Below, in pieces: positions 12,801 through 23,402 of a stretch of DNA of 64,000 bases. The notes beneath the pieces were generated by a model. That model was not told the origin of the DNA, made no database searches, and saw nothing but the letters and a program-made list of their open reading frames with translations. The position numbers and the translations under genes were made by a program. Source of the stretch: Dipylidium caninum (taxonomy: Eukaryota > Platyhelminthes > Cestoda > Cyclophyllidea > Dipylidiidae); assembly GCA_017562135.1 (NCBI GenBank), contig QEYB01001251.1:1-64000 (forward strand). Reading direction: 5' to 3'. Each line of letters opens with the position of its first letter. Within the stretch, counting starts at the first letter, position 1.

Positions 12801-15800
12801 CTTTCATCCGCGCTCGGTAGCAGACCCCGCGTCCACTTCTGTGCCCTTTCGGTTGATCCTCAAGACTCATTTTGTTCTCTCCTCCTGCCTGCAGTAATCT
12901 CGCGTTGGGCATGGCCATTCAAAACTTCCCCGAGGGGTTGGCGGTGAGCCTGCCGTTGCGGGCGGCCGGCTTCTCCTTCTGGTGGAGCTTCTGGTGCGGC
13001 CAGCTCTCCGGCCTGGTCGAGCCGTTGGCCGGCGTGGTGGGCTGCCTCGCGGTGCAGTACATCCACCCGCTGCAGCCCTACGCGATGGGATTCGCGGCGG
13101 GCGCGATGATCTTCGTCATCCTCGACGACGTCATCCCGGAGGCGCACCGCAAGTGAGTCGACACTGCAGCCAACTTCTTCCGTTGCCACCTTGAAGATCA
13201 GATGTGTACACAATCCAAAATCCTTTCGATTTTCTCGGAACCTTCTCAAGTATATTCCACGTCCCCTCCTCGAGGACATCGCAACTTCATCTCGCATTTG
13301 GCCACTTTAGCGAAGCCCGTTCAGCCAGTCGAGCTGCTCTTAGGCTTCTGTGGCACCACAGTGCTATAAAACTGCATACTTCGACGTGTAGGCACTCTGG
13401 GGCCTTCTTTCCCCGAGGTGGCAGGAGGCGGGAGAAGGGACGGGCCACAGGCGGGGATGACGCCTCGCCTAGTCGTCTCGCGTGGGTCCCGTTTCTCTTC
13501 CCCCCCCCCGCCTCCCAGCGGTGCAAAGTAGATATTACGAAAAAATGTGAGGTAAAAAGAGCGAGAAAAATAGCCCCAAGTCGGTTGGTCAGTCGGCCAC
13601 TCCGCTTTCGGTAATAGCGGCGTTTCGAGGTCCCAGCCTTCTCACTGCTGCCCCAGCCCAGCACCGACGGTCGTGTGGCAGCACGTTCTGCAAAGAGCGC
13701 GCCATCACCAACGCCAGCACTGCCAGCGCAGTTAGGGGAGCGAATAAAGAAGAAAAAGTCACATTTTTATTATTTTTCCGGCGGCAATGCCTTTGATCTG
13801 CCCCGCCGCACCGCACCGCACCGCGCTTCGCCCCGCCCCGCCCCGCCCCCGCTCCTCCCCGCGGCCTATTTTACGAGCTGTTCAGCCGGTCGCTTTTCCG
13901 CCTTCGTGCCTTTGTGCCTCCATGTGTCTGTGTGTGTGCGTGTGTGTGTGTGTGTGTGGTGTGGCTGTTGTGTTTATGTGGTTCTCGCTGCTGCGCCATT
14001 GGCGGAGCGCTCGGCCCGGTGGATGGTGCCCTTCTTCCTCGACATGACTAATGGCTCCCTCTCTCCCCCCTCCGTTTTCCCTCCCCTCCCTTTCTCCGCC
14101 CGCCAGCCGCCAGCCAGCCAGCCGGCCATCCACCAGCGTCGTCGTTGGGGCGGAGGGGCAGCCACTTTGCCGTTTTTTTTTTCTTCCTCCCTAATGTAAT
14201 AACAATGGCAAAAGGAGTCCGCCTCGCCTTTACTCTTGTCAATGGCCTTTTAAGGTGAATTAACTCACCTTCTCGTCCAACTCATCCGTTGAATGCGCCT
14301 CAATTCCTGCCACATTCTCAGTGGCTTATGTCGATTGTGTTTTCGCTGCTGTCTCGTTGGCTGTGGAGGCTGTTCGGTGGAGGCTCCCCTCGCCCGCCCC
14401 GCCCCGCTCCAACTTTCCACCCTGCCAGCGGCGATCGGAAAATGTGGGTCTTTGGGCGTTAACATCGCCTCGGCTGGATGATGCCCTCGGTCGGCTGAAC
14501 CCTCCTTCTGCCCGGACCGCGTCTCCTGAACTGTGAGGTTTGCCTCGGAGCCGCCCCCCGCCCAACTTATTGACAGGCGCATTTACTCGCAATCACGTAA
14601 ATTTTCTCCGCAACTGAAGGCCGATTTTGACAAACGTCCGCTCGCTCTTCCTCTCGCTCCCCCTTCGTCTGGCGCGATTGGGTTGATGTAGGTGGCATTC
14701 CCCCCTCGCCCCCACCCTGCAGACTGCGGTCTGCGGTCAGGGCCGGCAGGTGGGCGAATGCGGCCTCCGACTCCGAAGCCCCCACTTTGTCGTCGGGCGG
14801 TGGGAGTTTCTCCTAAATGAGACGCCAATAGGGGGCGAGGGGGTGGCCGGGGCGAGGCGTGAGCCCCACGGAGGCCGCGTATAGCCGCTTTCACTCTCTT
14901 CTTCGTGTGCACATCTGGTGGAGGAGACGGAGGCGGAGGAGAGCGCGCAACGTGGACGCGTTGTCCGGACTACAAATGGCACCGCCACCACAGCAGCGAG
15001 CGGCAATAAAAGGACACGAGTGGGTGGATGGTGGTGGGGGGGGGGAGGCAAGGCGGTTGGAGGTGGCGCGGGGTTGGGCGCGATGACGCAGCCTCCGGAC
15101 ACCGACCGTAAAAAGGGGTGGCGACGATGGCGTTGGTGGCGGCGGCGGCGGTTGCGGTGGAGGCGGTGGCGGTGGTAGCGACGATAAACAGGCCCAGTCG
15201 GTAGGATCAAAGCCGTGTGCACATGATGAATGAATGCGTGAATGAAATGGCCGAATCGGTAAATTATCGCCTGAATACACGGAGGCAACACTCCTCGCGA
15301 ATGTGACGACAGGTATGCGTCCGTTTGGGTCGAGGCGGAGGGACGTGGAACGCCTTGCGGCCGGCCCTCCCCCCTGCGCTCACTGGCCCCGAGGAGACGC
15401 GCCTTCGGCGGGCGACACACACGCACGAGTGCTTCTGCCGTCAGCAGCCTTGCCGAGTCCTGCTGGATCCCGTCAAATCGGCGCCCTGGCGACTTCCAAC
15501 AGCGGCGGCCAGCACGCTGACACGGCGGCGGACGGAGTGGAGCACCTCCTGGCGCTGGAGACGCGGTCTCAGCACCCGCTCTCTTCCGCCGCCTCTACCC
15601 GTCCGTCGGCATCTCTCCGTCCGACTTTCTGTCCGCCTCGTGCCTTCCCCCGCCCGCCCGTCCGCGTGTGTGTGTGTGTGTGTCGGTGTTTGCGTGTGGA
15701 ATGCATGTTTTCATCGGCACGCAATGGGCGTGTGAGAGGTCACCACTGCAAAGCCATTATTCACCATCGAACCGACGCTCGACCGACGGTCCACTTGACT

Positions 15801-18800
15801 GTCCGGCTAAAGTTCGGCCGCCTTCGGAGTGCTCTTTGAACGCAGATCAAAGGCGATGCGCGGGCCTGTCGCGCATTTTTACGCGAGAGTCAGCGGATGC
15901 CAGTCGGCGCGTCGCCTCCCGAGGCCTCAGGCTCGGCCTCGCGTCCGAGTGCCTCTTCAAACTGAAGTCCCCACGTCTCCACCACCGCGACTCGGTTTCG
16001 CAGCGGCGAGCGAACCCTCCACTCTCGCCCCTCCCGCTTATTCGCAGCCATCCGAACAAATTTGGTCACCTTAAACAAAGTCGGCGGCCTCGGTGGCGCC
16101 TACGCTCCCCTCTCCGGGCGAGGAGAAATCCCCGTGGAAGTCGTTCAAGCCGGACACCAGACTGTAGTCGCCCGGCTCTTGGAAGACTTCCCGCCGGCGT
16201 GACGCCTGTCCAACACTGTGGCTCCCGACAAGGTTGTCTACTCGTATGGAGGAATCTTCACCAGATTCTCGCCTTTCACCACTCTCGAGCGCTTTCACTG
16301 GTTTCATGGCGAGCGTCCGCAGACTTCTAAGCGCAGCCCAAGAACGGCCGAGGAGTGGCTCCACTTCTGCGCCGAGAATCGCGGCAGTACTTTGCCTTCC
16401 GAGGGGCGCCACAGGTAAATCAAATTGGTCTGACTGTCCGACACCCTGCGTCCGTTTGATTTCTCACCGCCGGCTGCTGACAACGCCACAATTATTAATG
16501 GCGATGATGATGGCGATGGCGATGGCGATGGTGGCGCAATGCACCGAGATCGGCCGGCGCCCTCCAACACCCGCGTCTGGCCGTCCAGACGGGGGAATTT
16601 ATGGGCGCAGGCGAAAGGTCACTGGCGCATGCCGGTCGGCGGACGAGACGCCGTCGGACGGAACAAAGGGGAGTCAGTCGTGTCGGAATGCTGTTTGTCT
16701 GGCAGACTCGATTTTATACAAGCTTGTTAAAAGTCGCTTGGCGTCTTGTGCAACCGCGTCGTCGACTTTCAGGAAGTCTGCAGGCACCAAGGGGCGCTGA
16801 GGCACTTCTTGCAGGGGCGCAAATGGGAGGCATCCGGGTTCGGGGTGAGTGGGAGGGTCTTTTAAAACGGACGACAGGAAGGAAGAGCAAAGGAGGTGAG
16901 GGAAGGACGACGTCAAGTTGAGGCCGCTGCGTGATTGACGCTCACGCATTGTCCGCACCATCACAGCACCACTCACGTCGATTTTCTTTGTTCTGCCGCG
17001 TTGCCGCAGTCGTTCAACCGACCGCAGACTCCACGCAAGACGCCCAACGTCGGCCAGCCGGGTGCGCAGTCCACCCACTCGGCTGCCACCTCCGAGGCGC
17101 CTCGACTGACACCGTCGACGGAGTCGAGGCGGCGCCTGTCGGCGCTGGAGGCGCTGGATGTTGTGTAAGAGGCCCCAGAGCGGGTGGCTGCTTGTTGCTG
17201 CGGTGGCACGAGGGGCGCCTTCGCGGTCGGAGGTGACGCGGAACGCATGACCACCTCCGAGGGGCTCCGCGAAGTCGCCACTTTGGTCCTCGCCAGCCTC
17301 AGCTGACTTGGGTTGGGCAGCGGGCATCGGGGGCTGCCTCGCATTTCCCCGTCCACAATCAGCCACATCGGCCCACTCATTCGCTCAGGCTCGCGACGGG
17401 ATCCACACACCAGCCGGACACGCGCCTCGCGGCCTCAACCGACACGTCGGAGGCGTAGCCGAGTCGCCACACCCTCGCCCGGCGACTTGGCGTTCGGCTG
17501 ATGGGACGGGACGGGACGGGACGAGACGAGACGAGCGCCGAGGCGACCGCAACCCCCGCTCCACTCCGCTCTGCCCCGCTCGAGCCCGCGGGAAGAGGCG
17601 ATTCGGGGGAAGAGAGCGGCCTCAGGTCTGGTGGGTGGATAGGCGGCTGTCGGAACGAGGGAGCCCTTTGCACCGTCTGCGAGGTGCCGGGCCGGAAGAA
17701 CACAGGCGAACGTGTCCTTTTACAAGAGAAAGTCAAAAACTGGCGACTCAGCGCACCTGCAGCGCGTCGTACCGCTGCTTCGCCTCTTTGTCAGAAGCGG
17801 CGCACCGACGCCACCACGTGCCGCGCTGCCCCTGCTTTTGCCACCGCTCGGCGGCGGGTGACGCGGAAACCGCGGCGAAAGCGGTCCTCGGGGCCGAGCC
17901 GCCGCGCCCCGGCCACGCTGTTCACCCGTGTCCCACCACTCAGCAGTGAATAATCGGCGCGGGGACAGGAGCGCTGATTTATGTGCCAGACGTGTCTCAG
18001 CTGCCACCTCACTTCCACCCTGACGGTCCCCACGCCGGAGCGACAGGCCTTTGTCACTCGGCCCGCGGTGATTGATGAGGCGGCGGCCGGTTGCTTTCGC
18101 GCCGCGCGCTGACCATCGCCTGCCTTCTTGTCCGCGACCTCTGTTCTCTCCTCTCCTCCTCCCTGCCTCCCTGCCTCCTGCCTCCTCCTCTCTCCTCTCT
18201 GGTCGTCCGTCTTCGCGCGCCTTCCAGCACCCCCCGAGAGGCAGGGGAAGGGAGGAATAACCCCCCTAGTTGCCGTGATGTAGGTCTCGATGCAAAGTTT
18301 CGCGCAGATCCAACCCTCCGTTTGCGTCCTCTCGACCCAAAAAGGATGCTTGCGAAAGGAGATCAAATGAAGGCCTCGTGTCCTCTCGAATGAGTCTCCA
18401 GCTCCTCCACACCCTGAAAGCCCTCTGAATGGACTTCTGTGCGCTCGACACCTCGATGCTCTCCCCTCCCCTCCCTGCCATCCCGCGGCTGGGAGCACCC
18501 TCCTCCGTCCACGTCCCGGGGCGGGGGAACGCGCTCGCGGTGCCGAGAGGTGGCAAGACATTCAGCGTGGAATAGTAGCCGTTGGATTCCGTTCTGCGTC
18601 CTCGCAATCAAAGCGAGGACGACTTGGCTGTGGCCACACGTCCTCGGACGGTGGGCGGCTCCGAACGCCAGGAGAACATCGAAGGGATAGATGGGTCGGC
18701 GACACGAGCAGACTCGTCGCGCCGTCGGCTAACGCACTGTTTCCTTCGCCTGCCAGGGGTAACGGACGACTGGCGTCGGTCCTCGCCTGCGTCGGCTTCG

Positions 18801-18844
18801 TGATTATGATGGCCTTGGACGTGGGATTCTCCTCCTCCTCCTAA
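9894..18844 (+). CDS. SLC39A11: ZIP11-type zinc transporter (SLC39A11), complete, 7 exons
   Basis: Multi-pass membrane protein that moves zinc into the cytosol (ZIP family, GufA/ZIP11 branch). Exons: 9894-10016, 10086-10124, 10288-10464, 12034-12112, 12597-12816, 12895-13152, 18757-18844; every phase joins, giving 327 residues, close to the roughly 340 of vertebrate ZIP11. It starts MIQGYSPLAQ, the usual ZIP11 start. Other family peptides are HGSLGFSAG, VMLAASFWSLLQPAIDM, the metal-site helix ITVHNIPEGLAVGVAFG, the second helix NFPEGLAVSLPLR, then QLSGLVEPLAGV and DDVIPEAHRK. The last exon encodes only 28 residues (starting GNGRLASVLACVGFVIMM, ending in four serines) and lies beyond a 5.6-kb GC-rich intron that includes one arm segment of a large inverted repeat. 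The third-to-fourth exon junction is the least certain, as other donors after 10464 are possible. No frameshift is needed. Confidence 0.95.
10465..12033. other. ZIP11 intron 3, AT-rich
   Basis: 1.57 kb of AT-rich sequence between ZIP11 exons. Several weak reading frames are present on both strands, none recognisable. No terminal repeats of a mobile element were seen. Confidence 0.6.
12204..12228. repeat. (CT)n-rich microsatellite
   Basis: Run of CT dinucleotides in the ZIP11 intron between exons 4 and 5, which also contains ATC triplet repeats around 12525-12548. Confidence 0.8.
13153..18756. other. ZIP11 intron 6 (5.6 kb), GC-rich with simple repeats
   Basis: Bounded by donor AA/gtgagt at 13153 and acceptor tgccag before 18757. 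It contains TG runs at 13923-13962 and 15665-15682, GC-rich purine/pyrimidine tracts, and the outer left segment of the large inverted repeat. Several open frames of 100-250 codons occur on both strands but show low-complexity Arg/Ser/Pro composition and no recognised domain. A possible stray exon at 17011-17168 (after acceptor gccgcag, ending GTTGTGTAA) would give a Ser/Thr/Pro-rich tail; it is not assigned. Confidence 0.6.
16893..17750 (+). repeat. Large inverted repeat, left arm outer segment
   Basis: Reverse-complement match to 22105-23012. Where I aligned them by eye (for example 17010-17165 against the complement of about 22740-22900), the copies differ by single-base indels with almost no substitutions. 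Homology fades at both ends over a few tens of bases. Lies in ZIP11 intron 6. Confidence 0.85.
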
Positions 18845-19212
18845 CGCCATCGCCACCGCCACCGCCGGCGACCGGCGCCTTCCAGCCCATGCATTCGTCT
18901 GCATTCCTCGTCTCGCCGCTAAAGTCCGCATATCAAACTTGTTTCCCCCCCCCCCCCCTGTTTTGTTCTTTCTAATATACGAATAGATTTTGCCTAAAAC
19001 GCCTCTTCCTGCGGGGTAGTGGACGGCCGAAAGGGACTGGATCACGGCCAAATGACGCTTCAAACCGCACTTTCGATTGAAGTCGCCGATTCAGGCCCAG
19101 ACACTCCAACCCAAATGACGGCGACGGCGGACTTACGATCCCCCACGATACCCGCGTCCAGTCGAGCCGGGGAGTCTTTCCCCGTCGCATGCGACGATCA
19201 CGAGGTGACATG

Positions 19213-19890
19213 CTCAACGCGTTTGGCGTTCCATCTGACGCAACACCTCCACACACACCGACGCTGCGCGGTGGCGGGGCCGAGCCTTCCGCGGCGCAGA
19301 ACTCCGCCGCGACTGGAGAAACCGGGGAAGGCGTGCGACCTCACAGGAGGAAGACACGAGACTGGAAAGTCTTTCACACACTGCTCAAGTGCCCCACCGC
19401 TGTGGGCATTTCGCTCATCACCTTCCTCCTCCTCCTCTTCCTCCTCTTCCTCTTCCTCCTCTTCCTCCTCCACTGCGATGCGATTGGTTCGAATGACGAC
19501 GCCTTCTCGCACGCCTCTTCGCCTCCACTTCACACCTCAACCTGCCGATGGCCTCCTTCCACACGCGGACGACAGACTCGTCGCTCCTCGGCCCTTCAAA
19601 ACACCCTCCGCCCACGAATGCTCGCCTCTCCTTCGCCGCGCCGTCCACCTCGGGATGAGGAGGGCGAGGAGAAGACTGTGGATGCCGGCGACGCGGACGC
19701 GTGCACACCGTCGCGCCACTGGGGCGTCTCCGGGCTGTCCGGGCGGCGACTGAGGGGGATGGGAGCTGCTCGGCGGAACGGCCCCACGCGACTCACGAGT
19801 GCGAGAGGAGGCCTGTGGAGCGTCCGAGTCTCCGAAATCGGACGCCGAGCTCGAACAGACGGCCATGGCAGCAGTCTGCTTCGAGGGCGA
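19213..19890 (+). repeat. Large inverted repeat, left arm inner segment
   Basis: Reverse-complement match to about 21125-21820. It starts with GCGTTTGGCGTTCC and includes the (TCC)n tract 19422-19472. I counted roughly a dozen 1-bp indels and essentially no substitutions over about 640 bases. The last 50 bases are only patchily similar. Lies 3' of the ZIP11 stop codon. Confidence 0.88.
19422..19472. repeat. (TCC/TTCC)n microsatellite
   Basis: Pyrimidine triplet tract inside the left inverted-repeat arm. The copy in the right arm (21565-21610) is shorter. Confidence 0.9.
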
Positions 19891-21124
19891 TTTAACCGAA
19901 TTTTAACGTTTCTTTCCACAAAGTGGTGGGGCCTCGAGCAAAACTGCTCTCCCAAAAGCCCTCGTCTCATGCCGCTTCGACTTGGGTGGAGGCGAGGAGG
20001 CGTTGGACTGAAGGACCTCGCAAAATCCGCGCTTCCTTGACTCAAAAGGTGTCATGCGCCGCGCGGGGCCGAAGACGGCCGGCCAGTCGGAGCCTGAAAT
20101 GCGAGCGGAACTCTGGCTCCAGCGGTCGCGCAGCGCCCGTCGGCAGGGCCAAAGGTGGTACCCCTCCGCAGCGGCGAAAGGGCATGAACTTCTTGGCGAT
20201 ATGCATCGCAAACTGCAAATCACTCAGCGTGTACCGGTGTCATGCGCAGCTCCGCTTTATGGACGCCCGGTTTTATGTTGATGTGAAGGCTGTAATAAAA
20301 AGGAGGAGGAGGAGGAGGAGGAGGAGCGAGGGGGGAGCGGTGGGCGGAGTTTGGCGGCAGTTGTCGCAGAGGATGGCAGCGGCATTTCTTCTCTCGCCTA
20401 CGGAACTTCCGATCCGCCCATGAGTCAGTCACACGTACACACGCAGGACCATAAAAAAAAACACTTCATCACCGACGCTGAATCGCGGGGTCGGTCGGAG
20501 CAGAGGGGCGGGGGCGGTGGCGGTGGCTGGGGGCGGGGGAGGAGAAAGTGAGGCGAGCTGCAACGTTTAATTAGACGGAAATCTAGTCTCTAATTCGTTG
20601 GAGACGCTTCTTTAAAGTAAGAAACGCTGGTGGGCGACCAAGACGCCAAAAAGCACCTCCGACTGAAGTTCAATCACTCGGACGAAGGCAGAAGCGGCCA
20701 AAACTCACAAGTCTTCGCCTTTTCTTTGGACATATTCGCAATTGCGTGTTTGAGGGGACATGTTCGGGAGGGAAGTGGGAGATGGCACTTGGACGAAGAA
20801 TCCGCCGGACGGCGAGGTACACACCGGCCCTCGCAGTTCCGAGGTCGCGACACTCGAGCGGTGTGCGGGACACGAGCCAGAGTTGTCCCGCGACGCCACA
20901 CACACCGGCCGGGGGCTCCGGCTGTCGCCGCCTCGACAAGGAGCGCGTGGAAGAGTCCTTGGTCCGACGGCCTCTTCACCGCTCAACGCGCCTCGGCGGA
21001 CGCTTCGCTCGGACGAAAGGCCCACTCCTTGGGTCGGAGCCGACCATCCTCGCAAATTCCGTTAGTGCGCCACCCGTCGGACAAAAAGCGATGGAACTTG
21101 CTGTGGCTGAGGTTTTCTGCGCAC
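19891..21124. other. Central spacer of the inverted repeat
   Basis: About 1.2 kb between the two inner arms. It contains a (GGA)n tract at 20301-20323 and two GC-rich blocks. No gene is recognised. AATAAA at 20294-20299 could serve ZIP11 but is 1.4 kb from its stop. Confidence 0.5.
20301..20323. repeat. (GGA)n microsatellite
   Basis: Perfect GGA repeat in the spacer of the large inverted repeat. Confidence 0.9.
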
Positions 21125-21820
21125 CCTCGAAGCAGACCTAAAACGTTGCCATGCAGCCGGTGGCTGACTTTCAATGAGACCACGACAAAGGTGCCGATTT
21201 TCGGAGACTCGGAACGCTCCACAGGCCTCCTCTCCACTCGTGAGTCGCGTGGGGCCGTTCCGCCCGAGCAGCTCCCATCCCCCTCAGTCGCCGCCCGGAC
21301 AGCCCGGAGACGCCCCAGTGGCGCGACGGTGTGCACGCGTCCGCGTCGCGGCATCCACAGTCTTCTCCTCGCCCTCCTCATCCCGAGTGGACGGCGCGGC
21401 GAAGGAGAGGCGAGCATTCGTGGGCGGAGGGTGTTTGAAGGGCCGAGGAGCGACGAGTCTGTCGTCCGCGTGTGGAAGGAGGCCATCGGCAGGTTGAGGT
21501 GTGAAGTGGAGGCGAAGAGCGGTGCGAGAAGGCGTCGTCATTCGAACCAATCGCATCGCAGTGGAGGAGGAAGAGGAGAGAGGAAGAGGAGGAAGAGGAG
21601 AGAGGAGGTGATGAGCGAAATGCCCACAGCGGTGGCACTTGAGCAGTGTGTGAAAGACTTCCAGTCTCGTGGTCTTCCTCCTGTGAGGTCGCACGCCTTC
21701 CCCGGTTTCTCCAGTCGCGGCGGAGTTCTGCGCCGCGGAAGGCTCGGCCCCCGCCACCGCGCAGCGTCGGTGTGTGTGGAGGTGTTGCGTCAGATGGAAC
21801 GCCAAACGCGATGCGCACGC
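21125..21820 (-). repeat. Large inverted repeat, right arm inner segment
   Basis: Reverse complement of 19213-19890. The arm coordinate sums are near 41,030-41,060 here but about 39,905 for the outer segments, so the right arm is about 1.1 kb shorter between the two segments. Confidence 0.88.
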
Positions 21821-22104
21821 GGGACGCGGGGAAGATTTCCATGAGCGACGTGGACTCGCATCGGCGGGTGAATCTCGGATCCACCAGGCGTGTGAAGGAT
21901 GGCGGAGAGGGCGACGAGGGTCGCCGACGGCTTCATTCTACCTCTTCCACTCTCCCCGACTCTACCGTTATCCATCGCATCCTCCTCTGCGCCCCGAAAG
22001 GGGACACTCAGCCTCTCCTCTGCCCGCTCTTAACGGCAATTAATTTTTCGTTACTCTAAGTGGGACGTTGGAAAAAAAGAGATCCCGGAGAAGTGCCTCA
22101 GTTT

Positions 22105-23012
22105 GCAATGACTTGTCAGTTTTAATTTCCGTTGCAAAAGGACACGTTTCGCTGTTGTTTCTTTCTGGCCGGGTCGGACGCAGCGCAGCTTCGCTCTCCG
22201 GCGCCTCGCAGACGGTGCAAAAGGCTCCCTCGTCCGAAGCCGCTCTATCCACCACCAGACCTGAGGCCGCTCTCTCTTCCCCCGAATCGCCTCTCATCCC
22301 GCGGGCTCGAGCGGGGCAGAGCCGGAGTGGAGCGGGGCGTTGCGGTCGCCTCGGCGCTCGTCTCGTCTCGTCCCGTCCCGTCCCGTCCCATAGCCGAACG
22401 CCAAGTCGCCGGGCGAGGGTGTGGCGCTCGGCTACGCCTCCGACGTGTCGTTGAGGGCCGCGAGGCGCGTGTCCGGCTGGTGTGTGGATCCCCCGTCGCG
22501 AGCCTGATCGAAGTGAGTGGCCGATGTGGCTGATTGTGGACGGGGAAATGCGAGGGCAGCCCCGATGCCCGCTGCCCAACCAAGTCAGCTGAGGCTGGCG
22601 AGGAATCACACCCAAAGTGGCGACTTCGCGGAGCCCCTCGGAGGTGGTCATTGCGTTCCGCGTCACCTCCGACGCGAAGGCGCCCCCTCGTGCCACCGCA
22701 GCACAAGCAGCCAACCGCGATCTGGGGCCTCTTACACAACATCCAGCGCCTCCAGCGCCGACAGGCGCCGCCTCGACTCCGTCGACGGTGTCAGTCGAGG
22801 CGCCTCGGAGTGGCAGCCGAGTGGGTGGACTGCGCACCGGCTGGCCGACGTTGGGGCGTCTTGCGGGAGTCTGCGCGTCGGTTGAACGACTGCGGCAACG
22901 CGGCAGAACAAAGAAAATCGACGTGAGTGGTGCTGTGATGGTGCGGACAATGCGTGAAGCCGTCAATCACGCAGCGGCCTCAACTTGACGTCGTCCTTCT
23001 TTCATCTCCTTT
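22105..23012 (-). repeat. Large inverted repeat, right arm outer segment
   Basis: Reverse complement of 16893-17750. The 285-base piece between this and the inner right segment (21821-22104) shows no trace of the ZIP11 last exon that occupies the same place in the left arm. It ends about 390 bases before the leucine-rich-repeat gene. Confidence 0.85.
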
Positions 23013-23402
23013 GTCAACTTGTAGCTTTTTATTTCCGCCTCCATTTATCGGAATTCTTGCTTCTAAAAAAATTTGATCTTTTCGAGGCTTGCGTACCATT
23101 TGTCCCCGTATTCCCCTGGATATCTCATTTCTGTTTAAGCTATTAAATTACGGAAATGCATTCCTTTGATATCTGAGCTATTTTTACTACCCTCGGGCGT
23201 CCTCGTTTCAGCCGCTTTTTTAATTTCACATGTTTTGCCAATTAATTTTGGTATGAGTTCACGCTCATAGCGGGCTGTTGATGGGGGTGATGCCCTGACA
23301 AATAAATATTTTATTAATATTTCATTCTCTTCGCTCGGTTTGTGCGATCGTCCGGCCCGAGGCGCACGTGCGAAATGACTCACATTCCCCGTCTTCCCAT
23401 GG

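Noticed and set aside
16931..17168. Possible Ser/Thr-rich terminal exon of an unknown gene in the inverted repeat
   Set aside because: Good acceptor and stop, and an intact frame in the left arm, but the frame is broken by indels in the right copy and no upstream exon was identified.
17791..18561. 256-codon minus-strand frame
   Set aside because: Low-complexity Arg/Gly composition in the ZIP11 intron, no recognised motif.
20630..21844. 404-codon open frame on the plus strand
   Set aside because: Crosses the inner boundary of the inverted repeat, alternate start codon, low-complexity Arg/Ser/Ala content; the left-arm copy does not keep the same frame.
16893..23012. Foldback transposon as the cause of the inverted repeat
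   Set aside because: The arms embrace host-gene sequence (a ZIP11 exon and intron), no target-site duplication or subterminal repeats were seen.
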